Source of the DNA: Hymenobacter jejuensis
Lineage (GTDB): Bacteria > Bacteroidota > Bacteroidia > Cytophagales > Hymenobacteraceae
DNA length: 64,000 nt
NCBI RefSeq assembly: GCF_006337165.1
Contig: NZ_CP040896.1
Coordinates: 1 to 64,000 of the forward strand
Direction of reading: 5' to 3'
Positions 39,557 to 47,877 of the stretch are shown here, in pieces. The position numbers were made by a program, and so were the translations under genes. Each line of letters opens with the position of its first letter. Within the stretch, counting starts at the first letter, position 1. Below the pieces are notes generated by a model, which was not told where the DNA came from, ran no database searches, and saw only the letters and a list, made by a program, of their open reading frames with translations.

Positions 39557-42298
39557 ATGATACTACTCGAACGTTGGCACCAACTGCTCGGCATTCGCCC
39601 CGGCGAAGGGCGCACGGTTGGGCTGTTTTTTCTGCACAACTTCCTGCTGGGCATCGGCACTGTGTTGGTCTATGTGGCGGCCAACGTGATTTTGCTTGAA
39701 AATCAGCCGGAGCGCAATCTGCCCCTGGCCTACGGTGTGGCCTCCCTGGCGATGATTGCGGCCGGCAAAATTTACGCGCACTACGAACACCATCTTCCGC
39801 TCCAGCACCTTGCCGTGCGGGTACTCTTGGCAGTAGTAGCCCTTACCGGCGTGCTGGGCGTCCTGATTGTGATGGGGCACTCGGTGGCGGCCGCGGTAGC
39901 GATTATGGCGGGCTACCGCGTTATCTACCTGCTTACCAACCTGGAGTTTTGGGGCGTTTCGGCGATGGTCTTCGACGTGCGACAGGGCAAGCGCCTGTTC
40001 AGTGTCATCAGTTCCGGCGATATGCCCGCCAAAGCGCTGGGCGCCGTGCTAGCCATCCTGATTCATCACCACACCGACTTGTTGTGGCTGCTGCTCACGG
40101 CTTTCGGAGCGTACCTGGCCGCGCTGTTCACGTTGCAGATAACACGTCGCTCCCACCTCGTGGAAGCCCGCCCGACCGCGCGGGCCGCCCGCCAGCAGTC
40201 GGTGGCGCCGATGTTGCAGCGCTGGTTTGGCGACAGCCGCCTGGTGCTCTCCATCAGTCTGAGCATGCTGGCCATTGCAGCCGTCACGACGGGCGTCGAG
40301 TATTCCTTTTTCGTCAACGTCAAGCATAAATTCCACGACCAGACGGCCGTGATGAAATACGTAGGCAACGTACTGGTTATCACATATTTGTCAGCCACGT
40401 TGTTTAAACTTCTGGTTTCCCGCGTGGCCCTCGACCAAGTGGGGGTGCGTTGGATGCTGATTGCGCTCCCGGCTACGGTATTGGCGGGTTTGCTGCTGTT
40501 TGGGGGCTTGCGGGTTGGCAATGCGGGCGAAGGCATGTTATTGCTGTATTTCTGCGGCCTTTACCTGATGATGGAAGTATTGCGGCGCGCCATCTTCGAC
40601 CCGGTTTTTCTGGTTCTCTTTCAGCCTCTGTCGCCTCCCGAGCGCTTGCAGGCCCACACGCTGGCCAAGGGCCTATACGAACCGCTGGGCATGGGCTTGG
40701 CCGGTGTGCTGCTCTTTGCGCTACACCAAGTACCTGTGCTCAACGAATGGGCTCCCTTCGCCTGGATGAGCTTGTTTATGATCGGCGCGCTGTACTTTTT
40801 GCACCGCTCCTACGGCCATTACCTCGATGAGCTTCAGCACGCACTCAGCCGGCGCTTTGCCGACGCTACAGAAACAGCCACGGTGCAAAGCTGGACCGGG
40901 CCGGTAACTCGTGCGGTTAATGGCTCAGCCCAGCACACAGCCGGTGTTTCGTCGAATACTGAAGAGATCAGTCAGCTTCTCAACTCCCTAAGTGACAAGG
41001 CCCAGCGCCAAGCCGCTACGGAAAGGCTCGTCGAGCTGGGTGCCGCCGCCCTGCCGCAGCTTACGGCCGTGCTTGCCACCGGTACCGACGAGGCACTGGT
41101 GCGTCGGGCAGCGCAGATATGCGGGCGCATTCGCCTGGAAGCCAGCCGAGTAGCGCTACTGCAACTGGCGCAACAGCCCAATTTGCTGCGGCGGGAAGTA
41201 GCTCTGCGGGCTTTGCGCAATTTTGCACCCAACCTCGCCGATTCGACTGTCTATCAGGCACTTATTCAGGAGGAGCTACGCTTGGCTCATCATCTGTTGC
41301 GCGGCCAAGCAAGCACCTCTGATGCAACTCTGTCTCACAGCCTCGACTACGAGCTTACGAAAGTTCAGCAGCGCCTTTTTGCGGTGTTGCTTCAGTTGTA
41401 TCCGCCCCAGATCATCTCCGATGCCCAACGCGGCGTGGCGCACGCGGCCCGCGAACGGCAAGCCAATGCGCTGGAAATTCTGGACAATCTGATCCCCCGG
41501 CACGTCTACCAGGGCTTGCAGGCATTGCTCGACCCCGACACGCCGGCGCACAAAGTTCGGCTGTTCGAGCGTTTGCTCAGCGACCGATCCAGCCCGCCGG
41601 TTCCGATTCTGGAAAGCATTGTAAAGCGGGGCGAAACGGCCTTTTCCGACTGGACCGTCAGTGTCGCGTTGAGCCGGTGGCACCCGTCGGCGGCTTGCGC
41701 ACTTGCGTTGGTTCCGCACCTGCACAGCACAAGCCCGGTTGTTCGGGAAAGTGCTTTCAAGGCCCTGCAGGAGTTATCCGGAACACAACCCAGCGCCTAT
41801 CAACAGCTATTTGATAATCAATTAATTACTCAAGAACAGGTTATGAACCATGCAGCAACTACTTCCCGTATTTCGGCAGCCGAACGCGTGGCCGTTCTGA
41901 AAAGCACAGCGTTGTTTGCCGAAACACCCGAAAACGTGCTGAGCAGTATTGTCCCGATCATGAAGGAAGTAACTTTCCAAGCGGGGCAGCAGATTTTTGC
42001 GAAGGGCGATTTGGGTACCTCCCTTTTCATTCTGCACGACGGCCAAGTCGACATCTTTACGGGCACTCAACAGCTAGCGACGTTCCACAAAGGCGACTTC
42101 TTTGGGGAGTTGGCCCTGCTCGACGCCGAGCCTCGCTCCGCGTCGGCCGTGGCCAAGAGCAATGTCATGGCTTTTCGCCTCGATCAGGAAGATTTTTACG
42201 ACGTGATGGAAGAGCGCGGCGAAGTACTGCGCAACATCCTGCGGGTGCTCTGCCAGCGCCTGCGCCGGCAAAACGACAAAATGCAGCTCCCACAGTAA
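39557..42298 (+). CDS. Transporter-like membrane protein fused to HEAT repeats and a cyclic-nucleotide-binding domain
   Basis: 913 residues. About 1-440: some 12 hydrophobic segments of an MFS-like carrier; NLEFWGVSAMVFDVRQGKRLFSVI resembles the ATP/ADP (NTP) exchanger family. About 470-760: helical HEAT-like repeats (AALPQLTAVLATGTDEALVRRAAQICG, LLRREVALRALRNFAP). About 780-913: cNMP-binding domain, with FQAGQQIFAKGDLGTSLFILHDGQVDIF and the phosphate-binding cassette GDFFGELALLDAEPRSASA, whose Glu and Arg contact the cyclic nucleotide. The ATG at 39557 is preferred to an upstream non-ATG frame start. Likely a membrane effector gated by cAMP. The cyclase gene lies convergent, 84 bp beyond the stop. 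What it moves, if anything, is unknown. Confidence 0.85.
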   Translation: MILLERWHQLLGIRPGEGRTVGLFFLHNFLLGIGTVLVYVAANVILLENQPERNLPLAYGVASLAMIAAGKIYAHYEHHLPLQHLAVRVLLAVVALTGVLGVLIVMGHSVAAAVAIMAGYRVIYLLTNLEFWGVSAMVFDVRQGKRLFSVISSGDMPAKALGAVLAILIHHHTDLLWLLLTAFGAYLAALFTLQITRRSHLVEARPTARAARQQSVAPMLQRWFGDSRLVLSISLSMLAIAAVTTGVEYSFFVNVKHKFHDQTAVMKYVGNVLVITYLSATLFKLLVSRVALDQVGVRWMLIALPATVLAGLLLFGGLRVGNAGEGMLLLYFCGLYLMMEVLRRAIFDPVFLVLFQPLSPPERLQAHTLAKGLYEPLGMGLAGVLLFALHQVPVLNEWAPFAWMSLFMIGALYFLHRSYGHYLDELQHALSRRFADATETATVQSWTGPVTRAVNGSAQHTAGVSSNTEEISQLLNSLSDKAQRQAATERLVELGAAALPQLTAVLATGTDEALVRRAAQICGRIRLEASRVALLQLAQQPNLLRREVALRALRNFAPNLADSTVYQALIQEELRLAHHLLRGQASTSDATLSHSLDYELTKVQQRLFAVLLQLYPPQIISDAQRGVAHAARERQANALEILDNLIPRHVYQGLQALLDPDTPAHKVRLFERLLSDRSSPPVPILESIVKRGETAFSDWTVSVALSRWHPSAACALALVPHLHSTSPVVRESAFKALQELSGTQPSAYQQLFDNQLITQEQVMNHAATTSRISAAERVAVLKSTALFAETPENVLSSIVPIMKEVTFQAGQQIFAKGDLGTSLFILHDGQVDIFTGTQQLATFHKGDFFGELALLDAEPRSASAVAKSNVMAFRLDQEDFYDVMEERGEVLRNILRVLCQRLRRQNDKMQLPQ

Positions 42299-42303
42299 AC
42301 AAA

Positions 42304-42352
42304 ACGGACAGCGGTAGTAAAGGCGCTGGATCGCTTCATCACCGCTGCCCGT
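42304..42352. terminator. Possible hairpin between converging genes
   Basis: ACGGACAGCGGT and ACCGCTGCCCGT pair with one bulge around a long (25-nt) loop. Weak, with no T run. Confidence 0.35.
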
Positions 42353-42382
42353 AAATTAAGTAATTTCTTATCTACTTCATTA

Positions 42383-43429
42383 TCAGGCCAATACCTCGTA
42401 GATCATCACAGGATTCACCTTGTTTTTCAGAACTACTTCCCTGAGGGGCACACACTGAAACGCTTCTTTGACCTTCTTATAGGTGGCTTCGGTGATGATG
42501 ATCTGGCCGGGCTGGGCTACCGATTGCAGCCGCTGGCTCACGTTGACGGTATCGCCGATGACGGTGTAGTCGAGGCGCTTGATTGAGGCCGAACCAATGT
42601 TGCCGGACACCATTTCGCCGGTGTTGATGCCGATGGATACCTGCGGCTGGTACGTCGAGCCGTCGGGCAGTATGTTGTGGTTGGCCTGCAGCACGTTACG
42701 CACAGCCAAAGCCGCGTCGATGGCACGGTCGAGGTGAAACTCTTCGCGAAATACGGCCATCACGGCGTCGCCCATAAACTTATCAATGCGGCCGCCCTGC
42801 GCCATGACCTCCGTTACCATCTGATCGAAATAGGTATTGAGCATCTGTACTACCTCGGTCGGCGACAGGGTTTCCGAGAGCGACGTGAAGCCGCAGATGT
42901 CGATAAAAACGACGGTGGCCTGCACCGTTTCGCTGGCCATGAGCGTCTTCTCAAAATCGGGGCGCCCCATAAAGTTGAGCACCGTTTCGTCCACATACAT
43001 CTTCAGGATGTTGTTTTCCTGAATGGCGCGCAACGTCTCGCGGAGCTGCCTGACCTGCTGCACGGTTTTTTCCATGGTCAGTTCCAAGTCGTTGAAATCC
43101 ACGGGCTTGCAAATGAAGTCGAAAGCACCCCGGTTCATGGCCGTGCGGATATTTTCCATGTCGCCGTACGCCGATACCATCACGGTTTTGATAATCGGAT
43201 TGATTTCGGGCAGCTTGCTGAGCAGCGTCAGGCCATCCATCACAGGCATGTTGATGTCGCTCAGGACGATGTCCATATCGGGATGATCGCGCAGGCAGTC
43301 CAGGGCTTCTTGGCCGTTGCTGGCAAACACGAACTCGTATATATTCTCCCGAATTTTGCGCCGAAACTTCTGCTTAATGAGCAGCTCTAAATCTGCCTCA
43401 TCATCGACTACCAGGATTTTAGTTTTCAT
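42383..43429 (-). CDS. Response regulator with class III adenylate cyclase output domain
   Basis: 348 residues. Receiver domain (1-120): acidic D9-D10, phospho-acceptor D58 in SDINMP, Ser at the switch position (VMVSAYG) and K108 in CKPVD. A helical linker (about 120-165) leads to the cyclase homology domain (170-345). The metal Asp residues are D177 ([13 protein letters not shown]) and D221 ([11 protein letters not shown]); adenine-selecting residues are K217 and D287 ([12 protein letters not shown]); transition-state residues N296 and R300 are present. The set is complete, so this should make cAMP from ATP when phosphorylated. Its ATG overlaps the upstream response regulator by 11 bp. Confidence 0.93.
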   Translation of the reverse strand: MKTKILVVDDEADLELLIKQKFRRKIRENIYEFVFASNGQEALDCLRDHPDMDIVLSDINMPVMDGLTLLSKLPEINPIIKTVMVSAYGDMENIRTAMNRGAFDFICKPVDFNDLELTMEKTVQQVRQLRETLRAIQENNILKMYVDETVLNFMGRPDFEKTLMASETVQATVVFIDICGFTSLSETLSPTEVVQMLNTYFDQMVTEVMAQGGRIDKFMGDAVMAVFREEFHLDRAIDAALAVRNVLQANHNILPDGSTYQPQVSIGINTGEMVSGNIGSASIKRLDYTVIGDTVNVSQRLQSVAQPGQIIITEATYKKVKEAFQCVPLREVVLKNKVNPVMIYEVLA

Positions 43430-43817
43430 GGTTCGCTATCAGGATGAGTTTTTCTTTTAGCGCCCCGAAGTCCACGGGCTTGGTCAGGAAGTCGTTGGCT
43501 CCCAGCTGCATGGCTTGTTCGTAGCTTTCGTTGTCGCCGTAAGCCGTGATCATCATTACCAAAGGCGCTTGCGGCGGCGGAACGGGTGGGTATTCTTTCT
43601 TGATCTGCTTGAGCAATTCTAGGCCGCTCATGCCGGGCATGTTGATATCGGATAAGATCAGGACGACTTCCGAAGCGTGTTCGTGCAGGTACGAGAGCGC
43701 CTCCTCGCCGGAGTATGCAAAGGAGAAGGAAAACAGACCGTAACGAATTTCCCGCCGGAAACGCTGCTCAAACAGGACGCGCACGTCCTTTTCATCGTCT
43801 ACTACCAGTATTTTCAT
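43419..43817 (-). CDS. Single-domain response regulator
   Basis: 132 residues, a CheY-like receiver only: D7-D8, phospho-acceptor D57 in [10 protein letters not shown], Thr in MMITAYG and K113 in LTKPVD. The last codons overlap the start of the cyclase gene by 11 bp, and it follows the histidine kinase gene after 44 bp. A receiver without output next to a receiver-cyclase suggests a phosphate sink or a shuttle in a phosphorelay (inference). Confidence 0.93.
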   Translation of the reverse strand: MKILVVDDEKDVRVLFEQRFRREIRYGLFSFSFAYSGEEALSYLHEHASEVVLILSDINMPGMSGLELLKQIKKEYPPVPPPQAPLVMMITAYGDNESYEQAMQLGANDFLTKPVDFGALKEKLILIANHEN

Positions 43818-43861
43818 CGATTACAAAGCTAGCTAGTATAATCAGAAGGTTAAGTTGTGTT

Positions 43862-45241
43862 TTAGGCAGGCAGCGTGATAATAAACTCGGTACCCTCGCC
43901 TTCTTGGGTTTTGACCGTAAGGGTGCCGCCGTGGCCTTTGGTGATGATGTCGTAGCTGAGCGAGAGGCCCAGGCCCGTGCCTTCACCCGTGGGTTTGGTC
44001 GTGAAGAAGGGCTGAAAGATCTTGGCCCGCACCGCTTCCGGAATGCCCAGCCCGTTGTCGCAGACCCGAATCTCTACTTCCGTCGCCGTGTTGCGATGCG
44101 TACTGACCGTAACCGTCGGGGTGTAGCCGGCGTCGGGGCACGCCTCTTTGCGTTTTTGCACGGCGTAAAAAGCGTTGGTAAACAGGTTCAGTAACACGCG
44201 CCCAAGGTCCTGCGAAACCACCTCGATCGGCCCGACGGCAGGGTCGAAATCGGTGGCGAGCGTGGCGTTGAAGGTCTTGTCCTTGGCGCGCAGGCCGTGG
44301 TAAGCCAGCCGCAGGTATTCGTCGGCGAGGTTGTTTATTTCCGTGGGCTGGCGCTCACCGGTGCTGGCGCGGCTGTGTTCGAGCATGCCCCGTACAATGC
44401 TGGCCGCCCGCTGGCCGTGGTGCGTGATTTTCTGGAGGTTCTGCTTCAGGTCGTCCAGCAACTCAGCCTCTAAGCCGGGGTCGCGTTCCGGCCGTTGCTG
44501 CTCCTCCTCCAGCTCACTGACCAGTTCCGCCGATACGTCGGAAAAGTTGGTGACGAAGTTGAGCGGATTCTGGATTTCGTGCGCAATGCCAGCCGTCAGC
44601 TCGCCTAATGAGGCCATTTTCTCGGCTTGTACCAGCTGGGCCTGCATCGCGCGGAGTTCGGTCAGGGCATCGCGCAATTCTTCGGCTTGCTGGGTGAGCG
44701 TAGCGGTTCGTTCGGCCACGAGGCGCTCGAGCTCGGCATTCTGGGCTTCGATGAGCTGCTTGGCTTTTTCTTCTTCTTCGCGCTGCAAACGCTCTTTTTC
44801 GAGGTGTTTCTTCTGGTTTCGCGCGATCAGGATGAACGTGATGAGCCAGATGACGGCAAACCCGCGCGAATTATCGAAAAAGCCGTCGTAGCGCTTCAGC
44901 AGGTCCCAGTCCGTTACGGCCAGCAGCAGCTCGATGGCCGAGTACAGTACGTATGGCGCAATGGCCAGCAACAGCGTGCGGGCGGGCCGATAGTCGCGCA
45001 CCTGCACCAGCACCGCTACGACCACCCCAAATACAAAGAGAAAATAGGTTTCGTCTAACTGACTGGTCTTCAGCTTAAAAGCCCACGCAATCAGAAACAG
45101 AACAATGGCCGGAATCCAGATGCTGTTGAGAAATTTGTCCCAGCCGGGTAAGCGCTTTGGCAGATCCAGAAAGCGGCGCAACGACCTCACAATCAGCAAG
45201 GCAATGGGGATCGCAAACAATATCGCGCCGTTTACACTCAT
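43862..45241 (-). CDS. Membrane sensor histidine kinase
   Basis: 459 residues. About five hydrophobic segments (3-20, 41-56, 66-82, 88-110, 127-141) make a sensor without a large periplasmic domain, followed by a coiled coil (about 143-205), the H box with H221 in GIAHEIQNPLNF, a DHp second helix, the N box NLFTNAFYAV, and G boxes DNGLGIP, FFTTKP and GEGTGLGLSLSYDII of the HATPase domain. ATG at 45241; an in-frame TTG at 45253 would add four residues. First gene of kinase, receiver, receiver-cyclase. The sensed signal cannot be read from the sequence. Confidence 0.95.
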   Translation of the reverse strand: MSVNGAILFAIPIALLIVRSLRRFLDLPKRLPGWDKFLNSIWIPAIVLFLIAWAFKLKTSQLDETYFLFVFGVVVAVLVQVRDYRPARTLLLAIAPYVLYSAIELLLAVTDWDLLKRYDGFFDNSRGFAVIWLITFILIARNQKKHLEKERLQREEEEKAKQLIEAQNAELERLVAERTATLTQQAEELRDALTELRAMQAQLVQAEKMASLGELTAGIAHEIQNPLNFVTNFSDVSAELVSELEEEQQRPERDPGLEAELLDDLKQNLQKITHHGQRAASIVRGMLEHSRASTGERQPTEINNLADEYLRLAYHGLRAKDKTFNATLATDFDPAVGPIEVVSQDLGRVLLNLFTNAFYAVQKRKEACPDAGYTPTVTVSTHRNTATEVEIRVCDNGLGIPEAVRAKIFQPFFTTKPTGEGTGLGLSLSYDIITKGHGGTLTVKTQEGEGTEFIITLPA

Positions 45242-45276
45242 AATCGAAGTCAAGTCGAGAGCCGTGTACTAGTTTA

Positions 45277-45301
45277 CAATCAATTGATAATCAAATATTT
45301 A
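45277..45301. repeat. 25-nt near-palindromic element in kinase leader
   Basis: CAATCAATTGATAATC then AAATATTTA, 36 bp upstream of the kinase ATG; one of the closest matches to the consensus, here not at a stop codon. Confidence 0.5.
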
Positions 45302-45503
45302 CAAAATACAGCTTTCGAGTTGCACGCTGGCAAACAGCCGCTTTGCTCAAAGCTAGCGGGAGCGCCGCGACTATTTCAATTTGACTGTCGAATTATTCTT
45401 ATCGGAAGCTATATAAGGAATCGGGGCCGCTTCGCGGGATCGGTGCAGCCGCAGTGCTTCATTCTGAAAATTACAGTTTAAAGCAGAATTACACCAGTTG
45501 CCC

Positions 45504-45818
45504 TTACGGATTATCACGGGCGACTTTTTTAGCCGCGTTGGCCCAGCTTTTGGGAACGGGCACCGTAAAAACCACCACGGGGTTGCCCGTCCGCGGTAGG
45601 TGCTCGGCGTTTTTTTGCTTTTCCTTTTTCTTCGAAAACAACAGGCCGGCATAATCGCCAATGACGCCAACTGCCGAGGGCAAAGTCAGGCTCACCTGCA
45701 GTTTATACTGTGCGTCGGACGAGGTCGGCGCTGCGGCCGGAGAACGGCCCTGCGCCCGGCCGCTTCTTGCAGCTGCTAACAACACAATAAGCACTATAAG
45801 TAACCTAACAGGGGCCAT
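45504..45818 (-). CDS. Small secreted protein of unknown function
   Basis: 104 residues with a clear signal peptide MAPVRLLIVLIVLLAAARSGRAQG. The mature part has YKLQVSLTLPSAVGVIGDYAGLLFSKKKEKQKNAEHLPRTGNP-like beta-strand and Lys-rich stretches, with no known motif. ATG at 45818 chosen because it begins the signal peptide; the frame extends to 45869 with an unlikely N-terminus. It stands alone between the kinase operon leader and aspA. Not recognised. Confidence 0.6.
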   Translation of the reverse strand: MAPVRLLIVLIVLLAAARSGRAQGRSPAAAPTSSDAQYKLQVSLTLPSAVGVIGDYAGLLFSKKKEKQKNAEHLPRTGNPVVVFTVPVPKSWANAAKKVARDNP

Positions 45819-45979
45819 AGATGGGATAATAGCGCCATAAAGATGGGCAAAATGCCTTTCCTCTGACACCCGCCATCAACTTTCCATGCCGCGGAATAGC
45901 CAGCCTTCTTTGCAACTATTTGTCCTCCTGCAAGATAGATATACTCCAAGTCTTGCATGAGGATGGGTTGTAGCGGTCG

Positions 45980-47386
45980 CTATTGAATAAAGTGCGGGCG
46001 AATCAGGTTTTCGAAAGTAAAAATCTCGTCCCATTTGGCCTGCGTAAGCAAGCGGCGCTCGATTACTGTGATGTCGTACACCGATTTGCCGGTGCGCAGC
46101 GCTTCCTTGGCGATGTCGGCCGTGGTCTCGTAGCCCAGCACCGGGTTGAGCTGCGTCACGATGCCGATGCTGTTGCGCACCAACTGCTCGGTGTGTTGGG
46201 CGTTGGCCGTAATGCCGATGACGCATTTTTCGCGCAGCGTGTGGCAGGCATTGGTCATATAAGAAATGGCAGTAAACAGAGCAAAGGAGATCACCGGCTC
46301 CATGACGTTGAGTTGCAACTGACCGGCTTCGGCGGCCATCGTTACGGTAAGGTCGGCGCCGATCACGTAAAAGGCCGTCTGGTTGACGACTTCGGGCACT
46401 ACCGGATTGACTTTGCCCGGCATAATGCTGGAACCAGGTTGCAGCGGCGGCAAATTGATTTCGGCCAGCCCGCAGCGCGGACCCGAGGAAAGCAGCCGTA
46501 GGTCGTTGCAGATTTTGGATAGCTTCACTGCCGTGCGCTTCAGCACCCCCGACAGTTGCACATACGCCCCCGTGTCGTAGGTCGCCTCAATCAGGTCGCC
46601 GGCCAGCACCAGATCCAGGCCGGTCAGCTCGCGCAGGTGCTGGGTTACTAGCTCGGCGTAGCCTGCCGGAGCGTTTACGCGCGTCCCGATGGCGGTAGCC
46701 CCCATATTTATCTCACTGATTAACTGGCGACTATCCTGAATACGCAGCAGTTCTTCGCGCAGGTTAGTTGCAAAGGCTTTGAACTCGTCGCCCATGCTCA
46801 TGGGCACCGCGTCCTGGAGCTGTGTGCGGCCCATTTTCAGCACATTCTGAAACTCCTCCCCTTTCTGAGCAAAAGCATCCGCCAACTGCTCCAGGGCTTG
46901 CCGATACCCTACCAGCTTGTTATTCAAAGCGATACGAAAAGCCGTCGGATAGGCATCGTTGGTCGATTGCGAGCAGTTGACGTGGTTGTTGGGGTGGCAG
47001 AATTCGTATTCGCCTTTTTGCTTGCCCATGAGTTCCAGGGCTACGTTGGCGATTACCTCGTTGGCATTCATATTCACCGACGTACCTGCCCCACCCTGAA
47101 TCATATCGGTTAGGAACTGAGTGTTCAGCTCCCCTGTCAGCACCCGGTCACACGCTCGCGTGATGGCCTCGGCAATGGAAGCATCGAGCACGCCCAGGTC
47201 GCGGTTGGCCAACGCCGCGGCTTTCTTCACATACGCCAGCGCCTGCACAAACAGCGGCTCGGCATGCAACGGAATGCCCGTGATCATGAAGTTTTCGAGA
47301 GCCCGCAGGGTCTGGATGCCATAATAAGCCTGGGCTGGAAGCGCGCGTTCGCCCAAAAAGTCGTGTTCTAACCGGGTGGTTTGCAT
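45980..47386 (-). CDS. aspA: Aspartate ammonia-lyase
   Basis: Tetrameric cytoplasmic lyase converting L-aspartate to fumarate and ammonia. The 468-residue product has the normal AspA length and the fumarase/aspartase-superfamily motifs: EHDFLGERALPAQAYYGIQTLRA, GGAGTSVNMNANEVIAN, NNHVNCSQSTNDAYPTA, KMGRTQLQDAVPMSMGDEF and the signature GSSIMPGKVNPVVPE. The catalytic Ser sits in that SSIMPGKVN loop. GRTQLQDAVP favours aspartase over fumarase (which has GRTHLQDA). Monocistronic. A hairpin with a T-rich tail lies in its leader. Confidence 0.94.
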   Translation of the reverse strand: MQTTRLEHDFLGERALPAQAYYGIQTLRALENFMITGIPLHAEPLFVQALAYVKKAAALANRDLGVLDASIAEAITRACDRVLTGELNTQFLTDMIQGGAGTSVNMNANEVIANVALELMGKQKGEYEFCHPNNHVNCSQSTNDAYPTAFRIALNNKLVGYRQALEQLADAFAQKGEEFQNVLKMGRTQLQDAVPMSMGDEFKAFATNLREELLRIQDSRQLISEINMGATAIGTRVNAPAGYAELVTQHLRELTGLDLVLAGDLIEATYDTGAYVQLSGVLKRTAVKLSKICNDLRLLSSGPRCGLAEINLPPLQPGSSIMPGKVNPVVPEVVNQTAFYVIGADLTVTMAAEAGQLQLNVMEPVISFALFTAISYMTNACHTLREKCVIGITANAQHTEQLVRNSIGIVTQLNPVLGYETTADIAKEALRTGKSVYDITVIERRLLTQAKWDEIFTFENLIRPHFIQ

Positions 47387-47877
47387 AGGAAACGGATCAG
47401 TGATTGATCGGATTCTACGAAAATTTTCGGTTCAGGACGGAAATAAAAATAGCGGCCTCTTTTGGAGGCCCTTAGCTCGACAGTAAAAATAAGTCCGGCT
47501 GACCGCCTCAGTAAAAAAGGCAATTTTTCCTTGTTTATATGTAGTTACATAGAAACACTACTGTAGCTACACACAACTATTTTATAATAGCACTTCGCTG
47601 GGGCGCGATAGACAAAATTTAGGCAAAACTTCGGTTGGTCAAATGACTGTCGAGGTTCCACAGGAGGCGATATACCTTATAAAACAGCACTTAAAATGGT
47701 GCGACAAAAAATTGAATAAAATGAACAATTTCTAGGTGTCTATATAGCTCGACAATGTGTAAATTTTGGTGCAACGTGCATGACTACAAAAGGTTACATC
47801 TAATTTTGTATCAGAAACTGCTCTAATTCTTTCACTACCGCTTCACCTTAAATTCTTTCTCACTTCACCTTTTGCGT
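47387..47877. other. Divergent spacer, aspA and beta-helix gene
   Basis: About 490 bp, AT-rich, no gene. Contains the aspA leader hairpin (47452-47472). On the plus strand TAATTTTG at 47801-47808 fits the -7 box 70 bp before the next ATG, but no TTG is placed correctly. Confidence 0.5.
47452..47472 (-). promoter_or_regulatory. Terminator-like hairpin in the aspA leader
   Basis: On the minus strand GGGCCTCCAAAAGAGGCC is followed by GCTATTTTTATTT, about 66 bp before the aspA ATG. No gene ends here, since the neighbour is divergent, so it may be an attenuator or may stop read-through from the far side. Confidence 0.4.
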
